Shown piece after piece: positions 29,567 to 37,794 of a stretch of DNA of 64,000 nucleotides. The notes beneath the pieces are model-generated. The model saw nothing but the letters and a program-made list of their open reading frames with translations. It did no database searches and had not been told where the DNA came from. The stretch comes from Chitinibacter sp. FCG-7 (GTDB lineage: Bacteria > Pseudomonadota > Gammaproteobacteria > Burkholderiales > Chitinibacteraceae). Where the stretch lies: assembly GCF_040047665.1 (NCBI RefSeq), contig NZ_CP157355.1, positions 930,001 through 994,000 on the forward strand, in the 5' to 3' direction. How positions within the stretch are numbered: position 1 is the first letter of the stretch; each line of letters starts with the position of its first letter. Position numbers and translations under genes: made by a program.

Positions 29567-30775
29567 GTGTTTTCGTTCTTCCGCAAAAAAGGTCCAGACG
29601 GACAAGAAGTCCTTACCCAAACAGCGCCGCTGACCCAGCCGGGGTCGGCACCCGAGACGCGGCCGGGCATGCCATCAGAGGTCGGCCCAGCAACGGCTGC
29701 GCCCTCACCCACGCCGAATGACAATCACTATGATTTGTCGCAGCTCTCGATTGAAGTCTCCAGCAGCAGCGACAGCATTAGCCCCGCCGAAGAACAAGCG
29801 GCCATGATGCATGCCAATGGCCAGCTGGCTGCCGCTGCCAAGGTTTTGTTGCTCGACAAACCCAATTTCGCCGGTAAGCGCCGACTGGAATCATGGATGA
29901 TGCTGTTTGAATTATTGCAGCAGCACAATCAGCGTGAAGCGTATGAAGCACTGGGTTTGGATTTTGTCGTGGAGTTTGAAAAAACCCCGCCAACCTGGCG
30001 CGAACAAAATACTGTGTCGAATAAAAAACCAACCGCCAGCGGCTACTTTGCCCTGAGCGGCAAATTGTCGATCGAGAATATTGATAAATCGATTCAGACT
30101 TTTTATCAACTACATAAAAATAATGATTTATTGCGCGTCGATCTGACTAAAATCACCGCCATTGACACCATTTCTGCCGCCGAGATTCTGGCCGCACTGC
30201 AGCAAAGCCACAAAAAACCCAATAGCCTGCAATTGATTGGCAGCGCCAAATTCATCGAAATTTTGAAGTCGCATATTGAAGTGGGTCGCCGCCAGCCTGC
30301 TGAGGCACCGTTCTGGCTGCTGCTGATCGAGCTGCATCAAGTCTTGGGCTTGCAGGAAGAATTCGAAAACATCGCGATTGATTATGCGATTACTTTTGAG
30401 GTCTCTCCACCGTCGTGGGACCCGCGCCAGGCACCCAAATCGGCCGCACAAATTGCCAGTGATGAAGCACAGGCCAAGGCCGAAATTCATGCGGCTGAAC
30501 AGGAAAAAAACCGCCTGATCGGCAGCATTTCCAGCGATAAACCCGAAATGCTGACGCGGCTGAACGAGCTGGTTCAGGCGCATGCCACCCCGGTGATTGA
30601 TCTGAATGCCATTGAGCGCATTGATTTTGACTCGGCCGGGCAAATGCTCAATCTGGCGATGGACTGGCTGCAACAGGGCAAGCAGGTGCGCTTTGTTAAC
30701 GTCAACCCGCTGGTTCATACCTTGCTGCGGGTGATGAGCATCACCGAGATGGTCAGCGTTGAATTGCGCAAATAA
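29567..30775 (+). CDS. STAS-domain protein upstream of hslV
   Basis: A 402-residue cytoplasmic protein with a proline-rich N-terminus, a helical segment and two STAS-like modules (around VDLTKITAIDTISAAEILAAL and VIDLNAIERIDFDSAGQML), similar to MlaB/anti-sigma antagonist folds but without an obvious phosphorylatable serine. Each module is preceded by a conserved-looking FEVSPPSWDP / FEKTPPTWRE segment, so the protein looks like an internal duplication. The GTG at 29567 is favoured because AGGA lies 8 nt upstream. It precedes hslV by 68 bp on the same strand, as similar genes do in some betaproteobacteria. Function unknown. Confidence 0.75.
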   Translation: MFSFFRKKGPDGQEVLTQTAPLTQPGSAPETRPGMPSEVGPATAAPSPTPNDNHYDLSQLSIEVSSSSDSISPAEEQAAMMHANGQLAAAAKVLLLDKPNFAGKRRLESWMMLFELLQQHNQREAYEALGLDFVVEFEKTPPTWREQNTVSNKKPTASGYFALSGKLSIENIDKSIQTFYQLHKNNDLLRVDLTKITAIDTISAAEILAALQQSHKKPNSLQLIGSAKFIEILKSHIEVGRRQPAEAPFWLLLIELHQVLGLQEEFENIAIDYAITFEVSPPSWDPRQAPKSAAQIASDEAQAKAEIHAAEQEKNRLIGSISSDKPEMLTRLNELVQAHATPVIDLNAIERIDFDSAGQMLNLAMDWLQQGKQVRFVNVNPLVHTLLRVMSITEMVSVELRK

Positions 30776-30843
30776 TCCGGCTTGCATTTCGGCCGGACTG
30801 TCGCCATCTAGCTCACATATCTGATCAAACGCTGGAGTAATGT

Positions 30844-31419
30844 ATGGAGCAATTTGACGGCACCACGATCGTCTCGGTACGCCGGGGCAATCATGTCGCA
30901 GTGGGTGGGGATGGCCAGGTGACGCTGGGCAATATTGTGATCAAGGGCACGGCGCGCAAAGTGCGCAAGCTGTATCGCGATCAGGTGATTGTGGGCTTTG
31001 CGGGCGGCACCGCCGACGCTTTTACGCTGTTCGAGCGTTTTGAAGCCAAACTGGAAAAGCATCAGGGACATCTGACCCGTGCCGCAGTCGAGATGGCCAA
31101 GGATTGGCGTACCGACCGCATGCTGCGCCGCCTTGAGGCAATGCTGATTGTCGCCGATCCAAGCGCCACGCTGGTCATCACCGGCAATGGCGACGTACTG
31201 GAGCCGGAAGGTGGCATTGCCGCGATTGGCTCCGGTGGCGCTTATGCTCAAGCTGCAGCGCGCGCTTTGCTGGAAAACACCGATTATCCACCGGAAGTGT
31301 GCGTCAAAAAAGCGCTCGAAATCGCGGGCGATCTATGTATCTACACCAATCAGAATCATGTGGTGGAAAGCATGGGCGCGCAAACGATTGCGCTGAGCGA
31401 CCAGAGCGATGCGCTGTAA
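30844..31419 (+). CDS. hslV: ATP-dependent protease peptidase subunit HslV
   Basis: Proteasome-like peptidase of the HslUV (ClpQY) complex. The 191-residue precursor has the conserved TTIVSVRRG start of the mature chain with nucleophile Thr7 after a short propeptide (MEQFDG), and [18 protein letters not shown] and [18 protein letters not shown] lies six nt before the ATG. hslU normally follows directly but is absent; birA comes next. HslV needs HslU for activity, so hslU is expected elsewhere in the genome. Confidence 0.95.
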   Translation: MEQFDGTTIVSVRRGNHVAVGGDGQVTLGNIVIKGTARKVRKLYRDQVIVGFAGGTADAFTLFERFEAKLEKHQGHLTRAAVEMAKDWRTDRMLRRLEAMLIVADPSATLVITGNGDVLEPEGGIAAIGSGGAYAQAAARALLENTDYPPEVCVKKALEIAGDLCIYTNQNHVVESMGAQTIALSDQSDAL

Positions 31420-31477
31420 GCCTGTTCAAACGCGCTGAATCAGCCCCATCAGGCGGCATTTCTCGTAAAATGTCGCC

Positions 31478-32479
31478 ATGACCGATCCCATCCGCTTACT
31501 GCGCGAGCTTGATGCGCAGCATTTTACTTCTGGCACGATGATTGCCGAACGTCTGGGTATTTCTCGTGCCAGCGTCTCGACCGCACTGGCGCAAGCCGAA
31601 CAATTTGGCATTACGCTGGAGCGGCGCAGTGGTGCTGGCTATCGGCTAGAACAAGATATCGATTGGCTTAGCCTCGATACACTCCAGCAGTATCTACCGC
31701 CAGACAGCATTCTGCATATCACTCTGGCCGATACCCTTGAATCGAGCAACCGACAACTGCTCAAAAACCCGCAGCATGGGCACGTTCTGGCGTGCGAATG
31801 GCAAACTGGCGGGCGTGGCCGTCTGGGGCGACGCTGGCTGGGTAGCCTGGGCGGCAGCCTGATGTTTTCGCTGGCCTGGCAATTTAACGGCGGCCCGGCT
31901 CAGTTGGCGGGCTTGTCGCTGGCGGTTGGGGCCATCGTTGCGCAGAGCCTGCGCGAGGCGGGCGTGGCACAAATCGGCCTGAAATGGCCGAACGATTTAT
32001 TGTTGCAGCGCGATGCCAGCGCGGCGCAGAGCGGTAATCCAGACAATACGGACTATGCCAAAGTGGGCGGCATCCTGATTGAAATGCAGGGCGATGCGCT
32101 GGGGCCGGCACAGGTAGTGATCGGTATTGGTCTGAATCTGTCTTTTCCGCATCACTGGCAGGATGAGCTTGATCAACAGGCTGGCAGCCTGCAAGCCGCC
32201 GGGCTGCGTGACAGCCGCAACGCCCTGCTGGGGCGATTGTTAGGTGCGCTGGAGCAAGGACTCGGCCAGTTTACACAAAGCGGCTTTGCGCCCATGCTGG
32301 CGCAGTGGGAATCCTTGCACGTCTGGCAAATGCAGATGGTCAACGTAATCGCGCCCGATGGGCAAACCCAGACCGGCCAGCTGCTTGGTCTAGCCGCCGA
32401 TGGCTCCTTAAGGCTGCTGTGCTGCGATGGTGAAAAACTGATTCACACTGGCGATGTCAGCCTCAGGCGGCTGGCATGA
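31478..32479 (+). CDS. birA: Biotin-[acetyl-CoA carboxylase] ligase BirA with DNA-binding domain
   Basis: Attaches biotin to the biotin carboxyl carrier protein; the N-terminal winged helix may also repress biotin genes. The 333-residue protein shows the HTH (MIAERLGISRASVSTALAQA, residues 24-43), the biotin/ATP loop GGRGRLGRRWLG, then LKWPNDLLL and KVGGILIEM, and a C-terminal SH3-like cap. Its stop overlaps the coaX start (ATGA). The region 31688-31736 has a weak match to the 49-bp repeat (CAGTAT...ATACCC). Confidence 0.94.
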   Translation: MTDPIRLLRELDAQHFTSGTMIAERLGISRASVSTALAQAEQFGITLERRSGAGYRLEQDIDWLSLDTLQQYLPPDSILHITLADTLESSNRQLLKNPQHGHVLACEWQTGGRGRLGRRWLGSLGGSLMFSLAWQFNGGPAQLAGLSLAVGAIVAQSLREAGVAQIGLKWPNDLLLQRDASAAQSGNPDNTDYAKVGGILIEMQGDALGPAQVVIGIGLNLSFPHHWQDELDQQAGSLQAAGLRDSRNALLGRLLGALEQGLGQFTQSGFAPMLAQWESLHVWQMQMVNVIAPDGQTQTGQLLGLAADGSLRLLCCDGEKLIHTGDVSLRRLA

Positions 32480-33216
32480 ACCCACCTTTACTGATCGATC
32501 TGGGCAATACCCGCATCAAATGGCGCTTGGGCGAAAATGCAGCAGCGGGCAGCGCCAGCACGGTCGAGGAATGGATCAGCCAGTGCGCCGACCTGCCCCG
32601 CCCTGCTGCGATTCTGATTTGCGCCGTGGGCGCGCCCGAGCGCTATCAAGCGCTGGTGCAATGCTGTCTGCAGCACTGGGCTTTACAACCCCAACGCCTG
32701 CAAGTGAGCCGCTCGGCACTGGGCGTGCACAACCATTATCAGGATTTAAGCCAGCAAGGCACTGATCGCTGGGCTGCAGTGCTGGGCGCCAGAACGCGCT
32801 TTCCGGCGCAGAATTTGCAAATTGTCTCGGCTGGCACCGCGCTCGTCGTCGATACGCTAACGCGTGATGGTCAGTATCTGGGCGGTAGCATTGGCCCCGG
32901 CCTGGGCCTGATGAAACAGGCTCTGTTTCATGGCACCGCGCAACTACCACTCGCCCACGGGCAGCTTGTTGCATTTGCGCGCAATACGCTGGACGCGATC
33001 GAAACCGGCTGCCTGCGCGCCATCAAGGGTATGTTAACAGAGAGCATACTAAATATGGCCTCTAGCAATATACCCATCGACCAAACAATTATCTTCGGCG
33101 GAGATGCCGAACGCATCGTTTCGCAGCTTAACCTTGCTGCGCAGACAGTAGATAATCTGGTCCTTGACGGCCTCTACGCCCTTTACCTTGCTGCCGACGG
33201 AGCATTTACCCAATGA
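32476..33216 (+). CDS. coaX: Type III pantothenate kinase
   Basis: Phosphorylates pantothenate, the first step of coenzyme A synthesis. The 246-residue protein has the phosphate-binding start LLIDLGNTRIKW, the GTDRWAA motif, the SAGTALVVDTL motif with catalytic Asp, and GGSIGPGLGLM. Start and stop overlap birA and the SPOR gene by ATGA, so the three form a coupled operon, a common arrangement in Neisseriales relatives. An exact 49-bp repeat (33027-33075) is translated as GMLTESILNMASSNIPI with codons (TTA, CTA, ATA) that are unusual for this gene. Confidence 0.93.
   Translation: MNPPLLIDLGNTRIKWRLGENAAAGSASTVEEWISQCADLPRPAAILICAVGAPERYQALVQCCLQHWALQPQRLQVSRSALGVHNHYQDLSQQGTDRWAAVLGARTRFPAQNLQIVSAGTALVVDTLTRDGQYLGGSIGPGLGLMKQALFHGTAQLPLAHGQLVAFARNTLDAIETGCLRAIKGMLTESILNMASSNIPIDQTIIFGGDAERIVSQLNLAAQTVDNLVLDGLYALYLAADGAFTQ
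33027..33075. repeat. 49-bp GGGTAT-N37-ATACCC element inside coaX
   Basis: Exact terminal hexamers at the 49-bp span, inside the coaX reading frame between the conserved RAIKG and FGGDAE regions. Confidence 0.75.
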
Positions 33217-33959
33217 AAGCCATTTTTGCCCTGCTCGTCATCGCCAATCTGCTGGTCTTTGGCTGGTATCAGCTCGACGCTCAGCCGATGACGGTCACAC
33301 TGCAAAGCCGAGAGAAAAACGCCTCGGCAGTCAAAGTGGTGACCGGCATGCTTGGCAATAGCCCGGAGCCGACGGCGGCACCGCAAGAATCCCCGGTGAG
33401 CGAAACATCAAGCGAGCCTGAAGTGAGCCCAGTAACCAGTCCAGTCACCAGCCCCGAGCCGACCCGGGCAGCCAAAGCCACAGCAGCCCCTACGCCGCTG
33501 CAACTGGCCTGTGCCCGCTGGACAGGCATCACCGGCGAGCAGATTGCCACAGCCCGCGACAAACTGCGTGCGCTGGGCATCAACGCCACCGAAACCAGCA
33601 GCGGCGAATCGACCAAGGTCTGGGTGTATATGCCACCGCTGGAAAGCATGGAAGTGGCCAAAACCAAGGCGGCGCAGCTGGCCGAGCTGGGTGTGACGGA
33701 TTACTTTATCGTGAACAATGGCGGGCGCTGGCAAAACGCCATCTCGCTGGGCATTTTCAGCACCCGCGAGGCCGGTGAGCGTCATCTGGCCGAATTACAA
33801 GCCAAAGGCGTCCGTTCAGCTGTGGTGCGCGATCGCGATGACACCCTCAAGCAAGCCAGCTTTAACGCGCGCAATCTCAGTGAAGCGCAGCTGGTGCAAT
33901 TGAACAAAATCAGCCTGCAATTCAAAGGCTCGGTGGTTCGCGAACTCAATTGCAAATAA
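33213..33959 (+). CDS. SPOR domain-containing protein
   Basis: A 248-residue membrane-anchored protein. It begins with an uncleaved signal anchor (MKAIFALLVIANLLVFGWYQL), followed by a Ser/Pro/Thr/Glu-rich linker with a repeated PVTSPVTSPE stretch, and a C-terminal SPOR-type domain (TKVWVYMPPLESMEVAKTKA through WQNAISLGIFSTREAGERHL). SPOR domains bind denuded peptidoglycan glycans at division sites. It is the third gene of the birA-coaX-SPOR operon, overlapping coaX by ATGA, and ends before a bidirectional terminator. Confidence 0.85.
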   Translation: MKAIFALLVIANLLVFGWYQLDAQPMTVTLQSREKNASAVKVVTGMLGNSPEPTAAPQESPVSETSSEPEVSPVTSPVTSPEPTRAAKATAAPTPLQLACARWTGITGEQIATARDKLRALGINATETSSGESTKVWVYMPPLESMEVAKTKAAQLAELGVTDYFIVNNGGRWQNAISLGIFSTREAGERHLAELQAKGVRSAVVRDRDDTLKQASFNARNLSEAQLVQLNKISLQFKGSVVRELNCK

Positions 33960-33968
33960 TTGGATCAA

Positions 33969-33996
33969 CAAAAAGCCCGAAATATCGGGCTTTTTC
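33969..33996. terminator. Bidirectional rho-independent terminator
   Basis: AAAAAGCCCGA-AATA-TCGGGCTTTTT between the convergent SPOR gene and the flgT-linked gene. Confidence 0.9.
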
Positions 33997-34038
33997 ATTT
34001 CAGTTGCAGAGCTGAGTGAGCGCAATCGCGAATGACAA

Positions 34039-34641
34039 TCAGGGGTAGCTATATTGCTGCCAGCGCAATTCCGGATCGCGGACAATATAGATTTCCGGCG
34101 CGGGGCTCGCCACGGGCTTAGCCGCCACCGTCTCACCCCAGCTTATTCTTGGCTTGGTCGCCGTCGTTGCACTGCCAGCAGCGTTCGTTGCCGACTGGAA
34201 ATTCGGCAAGACCTTGCCAGCAGGCAGGCTGCCAGCGGGCATCACCCGCACCAAACCTGGCGTCACCGCTTCGGTCGCTGCGGCATGCGAGGTATTCCGG
34301 CTGGTTTGATGCGTTGCCGCGGCACGGCGAGGAGCTTTGGAAGGGACATACTGGCGCACCAGCGGCGCATGGGTCTGCGCTACAGGGCGGCTGCTGCCGT
34401 ATTTGGGCGGCACATACTGCACCACAGGTGGCTCGGTAGGTGCTGCGGCTGCTTCATGCGCCGGCGGATCGGCCTTGAGCTTGCCGCCCGGCTTGAGGTT
34501 TTCCACCTGAGTGGGCGGAGCATTCTTGATCGTACCGTGCGTGGCCGCGGGTTTGGCGCTGGCTTTTGCGCCAGCAGTTGGCGCTTCATTGGCCATCAGT
34601 AGCGCGGGGAACATCAGACAAACCGCCAGATAGTGCTTCAT
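34039..34641 (-). CDS. Unknown secreted protein coupled to flgT
   Basis: I do not recognise this 200-residue protein. It has a short signal peptide (MKHYLAVCLMFPALLMA-NEA) and a mature part rich in Ala, Pro, Thr and Lys, of low complexity, with two QYVPPKYG/QYVPSKAP repeats and a distinct C-terminus PEIYIVRDPELRWQQYSYP. No cysteine apart from the signal peptide, no membrane helix. It overlaps the flgT stop by ATGA behind a GGAGGG ribosome site, so it is third in a flgP-flgT operon and may take part in flagellar outer-ring assembly; this is inference from context. Confidence 0.7.
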   Translation of the reverse strand: MKHYLAVCLMFPALLMANEAPTAGAKASAKPAATHGTIKNAPPTQVENLKPGGKLKADPPAHEAAAAPTEPPVVQYVPPKYGSSRPVAQTHAPLVRQYVPSKAPRRAAATHQTSRNTSHAAATEAVTPGLVRVMPAGSLPAGKVLPNFQSATNAAGSATTATKPRISWGETVAAKPVASPAPEIYIVRDPELRWQQYSYP

Positions 34642-35924
34642 TTTTTACCCTCCCGACCGACAAACCGGACGTAATCACCCGCCTGAACTGCACTACCGGA
34701 CATGGCACCGACCGAAAACAGCGGCTGTACCTGCATCACCTGTACATTACCCACGATCTCTTCGGGCAAACCCAGACTCATGCTTGGATCAAAACTGGCC
34801 GCCGCCAGCGGCAATGCACCGGGCTGTATCCGATACACCTGCAGGGTATCGCCCACAGCGACTTGCGAGGTAACGCCTGCATCAAAATACACCCGACCTT
34901 TTTCGACCCGGGTAATTCGGGCTGAAAAAGGAATACAGCCAACATCCTGACTCAGCAAATCAACGCCTTGCTGCAATTTGGTATCAACCAGACGGCCAAA
35001 ATCGGTTTCTTTAAAACCCGCCGTACCCATGCTGGTGGCGCTATCCTGCATCACCGTCCCGCTCGCTTTGCCTGCCAGCAGATGCCGGTTGATCAATGCG
35101 CCCGACACGCCGTCAAACACAAACAATTCGTACTCGAAGCGCCGCGCTTGCGGCGTGGCTTTAAAACCGAAGCCGGTAAAATCAACCAGCGGCAAATTCA
35201 GCTCCAGCTTGCGCTCGCCCGCTTTCACATCGCCACGGTGGCGGCTCAACGTGTAGCGCTCGCCACTGGTCGACAAATCGCGTACCACTGCGCCAACAAT
35301 AAACTGCACGGCATAGCGACGCGCCATTTCACGGACACGCTCGGGCTGCAACAGCGGATCGCTCAATTGGGGCTGCAATTCAAACACCGCTTCCGTTTGC
35401 GTACGCTGGGGTAAAAACGCGCCGCTATCGTGAAACTTGCGCACCATTTCCAGCTGCAAGCCTTCGGAAAAACGGTCCAGATCGGCCATTTGCACCGGGC
35501 GCTGAATCCAGATATGCGAGACCAGAATTTTGCGTTTGTAGCCACCGCCATGACACTGCTGAACACGAGGGCTGGCAGCGACAGTTTCACTCGTCGGCGA
35601 GGGCTGCTCGGTCTGCGTTACTGCAGGATCGACATCCACGATGACATGCAAAAAACCATTGCTCTGCCACTCCTTAAGCTGGCGATATTCACCCAGCGGA
35701 GCACCCCGCAACTGGCTGGATTCACCCCACTTGTGCCCTGACTGTTGCGTATGGCTGGTCAGATTCGCGCCATTGAACAAGGCGGCATTTTCCAGTGCGT
35801 CGGCAATCGCCGCGCGGCGAGCCGATTCCAGCCCTTCGCTGCCCAAGGGCGCAATGCCCTCATGCTGCGCGGCCAGTACACTGGCGCTCAGCCCTAGGGC
35901 CAGCACAAAAGTACGCAGCATCAT
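34638..35924 (-). CDS. flgT: Flagellar assembly protein T (FlgT)
   Basis: A 428-residue periplasmic protein resembling FlgT of Vibrio, which builds the H-ring around the flagellar basal body. It has a signal peptide (MMLRTFVLALGLSASVLA), an N-terminal domain with GSEGLESARRAAIADALENA, a middle domain (KILVSHIWIQRPVQMADLDR and ARRYAVQFIVGAVVRDLS) and a C-terminal SH3-like domain (RITRVEKGRVYFDAGVTSQV). The start overlaps the flgP stop; GTG 35927 and ATG 35921 are alternatives. Pairing with flgP and the unknown downstream gene supports a flagellar role, though no other flagellar gene is in the window. Confidence 0.85.
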   Translation of the reverse strand: MMLRTFVLALGLSASVLAAQHEGIAPLGSEGLESARRAAIADALENAALFNGANLTSHTQQSGHKWGESSQLRGAPLGEYRQLKEWQSNGFLHVIVDVDPAVTQTEQPSPTSETVAASPRVQQCHGGGYKRKILVSHIWIQRPVQMADLDRFSEGLQLEMVRKFHDSGAFLPQRTQTEAVFELQPQLSDPLLQPERVREMARRYAVQFIVGAVVRDLSTSGERYTLSRHRGDVKAGERKLELNLPLVDFTGFGFKATPQARRFEYELFVFDGVSGALINRHLLAGKASGTVMQDSATSMGTAGFKETDFGRLVDTKLQQGVDLLSQDVGCIPFSARITRVEKGRVYFDAGVTSQVAVGDTLQVYRIQPGALPLAAASFDPSMSLGLPEEIVGNVQVMQVQPLFSVGAMSGSAVQAGDYVRFVGREGKK

Positions 35925-36508
35925 CACAGTGACAGATAGAAATTCTGGCTGGGCTGCACTTTCATCGACACCGGCTGCGGAACGACTTTCATCGGTGCAG
36001 CATCACTGGCAGGTGCTTCGCCTGTCGCACTATGCGCGGCAGCCGATTGCGCTGCACGATAAAAATCACCGCCCAGCGTCAATTCCAGTGTGGTTTCAAA
36101 AGCGCCATCAGGCAGTGGCGTTACAGTAACGACGCGTGCACCACGAAGATGCGCCTCAACGTAAGCGCGAAAGCCATCATTATTCATCGCCATGGCCGAT
36201 ACCGAGCTATTGCCGGTAATTTTAATCCCGGCAACGGTCTCAGCCAGCGAACGATAAGCGTCGAGCTTGGCCGCCCGCATGGCCAGCAAACGGCGCTGCG
36301 AAGGAGACAAGCCATCCATCGTAGGCATAGCCCCATAACCCACGGCAGTAATTTTGCCGGGCAATACCACCGGCGGCTGCGCAACGCCTTCGGACGAATG
36401 GGCTACGGTATGCTGTGCGGTGCCAGCACACGCGCTCAAACCAAGCAGCAAGCTGCTTGCCAGCGCAAGGGACAAGGCAGATTTCAATTTAAACGGCTGA
36501 GGCATCAT
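35924..36508 (-). CDS. flgP: LPP20-family lipoprotein FlgP
   Basis: A 194-residue protein starting MMPQPFKLKSALSLALASSL with lipobox LSAC (lipid-modified Cys27), then the LPP20 core (MRAAKLDAYRSLAETVAGIK, GARVVTVTPLPDGAFETTLE). Vibrio FlgP is such an outer-membrane lipoprotein and forms a basal disk or H-ring component needed for motility. The ATG at 36508 or 36505 lies just after CAGGAGAG. Coupled to flgT by overlapping stop/start. A -24/-12 type promoter candidate stands about 120 bp upstream, matching the sigma54 control of flgOPT in Vibrio. Confidence 0.82.
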   Translation of the reverse strand: MMPQPFKLKSALSLALASSLLLGLSACAGTAQHTVAHSSEGVAQPPVVLPGKITAVGYGAMPTMDGLSPSQRRLLAMRAAKLDAYRSLAETVAGIKITGNSSVSAMAMNNDGFRAYVEAHLRGARVVTVTPLPDGAFETTLELTLGGDFYRAAQSAAAHSATGEAPASDAAPMKVVPQPVSMKVQPSQNFYLSL

Positions 36509-36628
36509 GCTCTCCTGACGATATCGGTTGGGCTTTTTCCACTCTAGCCAGCGCCAGACGAAAAGCCAGTGGCTCGCCCCTCCGGCCCGACCATCAGAGC
36601 CGATGACGTGTGCTGACCGTCGCGCCAG

Positions 36629-36644
36629 AGCAAGGGAGCCGCCC
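36629..36644 (-). promoter_or_regulatory. Candidate sigma54 (-24/-12) promoter for flgP-flgT
   Basis: On the minus strand GGGCGGCTCCCTTGCT has the GG-N10-GC spacing and a perfect TTGCT -12 element; the -24 element (GGGCGG) is a partial match to TGGCAC. Confidence 0.45.
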
Positions 36645-36702
36645 TCTTCGGACTATATCGGCAGGCTGGCTGTTTTCTACAGCCTGCGAGATGACAACTT
36701 GC

Positions 36703-37470
36703 TTAAATTTTCTTAAAGACCAGATCCCAAACACCGTGACCGAGCTTGATGCCACGGTTTTCGAATTTGGTCAGCGGGCGATAATCCGGGCGCTCGGCGT
36801 AGCCGGTTTCACTGCTGGCGGTGTTTTGCAAAGCCGGTTCGGCGCTGAGCACTTCAAGCATTTGAATCGCGTAATCTTCCCAATCGGTTGCCAAGTGCAG
36901 ATAGCCGCCGGTTTTAATCCGCGACACCAGCTGTTTGACGAACTCCGATTTGATCAAGCGACGCTTGTTATGGCGCTTTTTGTGCCAAGGGTCGGGGAAG
37001 AAAATATGCGCGCCGTCGAGTGAATCGGGTGTGAGCATATGCTCCAGCACTTCAACCGCGTCGTGCTGGACAATGCGCAGATTGGTCAACGATTGCTCGC
37101 CGATTAATTTGAGCAAACTGCCGACGCCGGGCGTGTGCACTTCAACGCCCAAAAAATCAGTTTCAGGGCGTGCTGCCGCGATTTCGGCAGTTGCCGTACC
37201 CATGCCAAAACCAATTTCCAGCACGCGCGGTGCTTGGCGGCCAAAAGCGGCGTCCAGATCAAGCGCGGCAGGCGTGTAATCAATGCAGAACTGCGGGCCA
37301 AACTCTTCCAGCGCACGCGCCTGGCCAGTCGATAAATGCCCCTGACGCAGCACAAAGCTGCGAATCGAGCGGCGACGCAGATTCTCTGCGCCGTCGTCGG
37401 CAATCTGTGTGTTTTCGGGCGCGTCGTTTGACTCAGCAACGCTGCCTAGGTGTTCGTTTTCAGTGCTCAT
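36703..37470 (-). CDS. trmB: tRNA (guanine-N7-)-methyltransferase
   Basis: Methylates G46 of tRNAs using SAM. The 255-residue protein has an acidic N-terminal extension, the [14 protein letters not shown] motif, the SAM loop [14 protein letters not shown], and the family signature [15 protein letters not shown], then LATDWEDYA and the C-terminal [17 protein letters not shown]. The ATG at 37470 follows AAGGA with 6-nt spacing; the frame extends 17 codons upstream without support. It appears to be transcribed alone. Confidence 0.95.
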   Translation of the reverse strand: MSTENEHLGSVAESNDAPENTQIADDGAENLRRRSIRSFVLRQGHLSTGQARALEEFGPQFCIDYTPAALDLDAAFGRQAPRVLEIGFGMGTATAEIAAARPETDFLGVEVHTPGVGSLLKLIGEQSLTNLRIVQHDAVEVLEHMLTPDSLDGAHIFFPDPWHKKRHNKRRLIKSEFVKQLVSRIKTGGYLHLATDWEDYAIQMLEVLSAEPALQNTASSETGYAERPDYRPLTKFENRGIKLGHGVWDLVFKKI

Positions 37471-37794
37471 GGCATATCCTTGCGATGCAAAAACGCCGCG
37501 CTCCCTGACCCAAATGATCAAGCCGCAACGGCGTTTTGTTCAATTTGCGCATTTTAATGCCCACGACCGTTTTCACCAAGTACGGCTGGCAGTTTTTACT
37601 GGCTCATACTGATGAGGCCTGTTCATTCCAACGCGGGCTTAGTTGTGATTTGTCGCCATCAACACCGGTTGAGTTTGCTTGCTGATTACATAATAGCCAT
37701 AGCCACAAACGCAACAAAGTTGCTTTAGCACTAGAAAATCATTATCATTTACCTGGATTTTCAAAGAAAAATCGACTACTTCAGGAGAGAAGTC
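37471..37794. other. Divergent trmB / outer-membrane protein intergenic region
   Basis: About 320 bp. It holds an inverted pair of AAAACGCCG and CGGCGTTTT (near 37487-37536) and a Fur-box-like site (37735-37754). No gene is seen. Confidence 0.5.
37735..37754 (+). promoter_or_regulatory. Fur-box-like site upstream of the outer-membrane protein gene
   Basis: AAAATCATTATCATTTACC, whose reverse complement contains ATGATAATGATT, resembles the GATAATGATAATCATTATC Fur consensus. It lies about 40 bp before the start codon, where binding could block transcription. Confidence 0.45.

Noticed and set aside
31688..31736. CAGTAT...ATACCC at 49 bp in birA
   Set aside because: Left end matches only four of six bases in conserved coding sequence, compatible with chance.
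36509..36702. Structured, GC-rich leader of flgP considered as a cyclic-di-GMP riboswitch
   Set aside because: The GEMM core motifs are not present in order on the transcribed strand.
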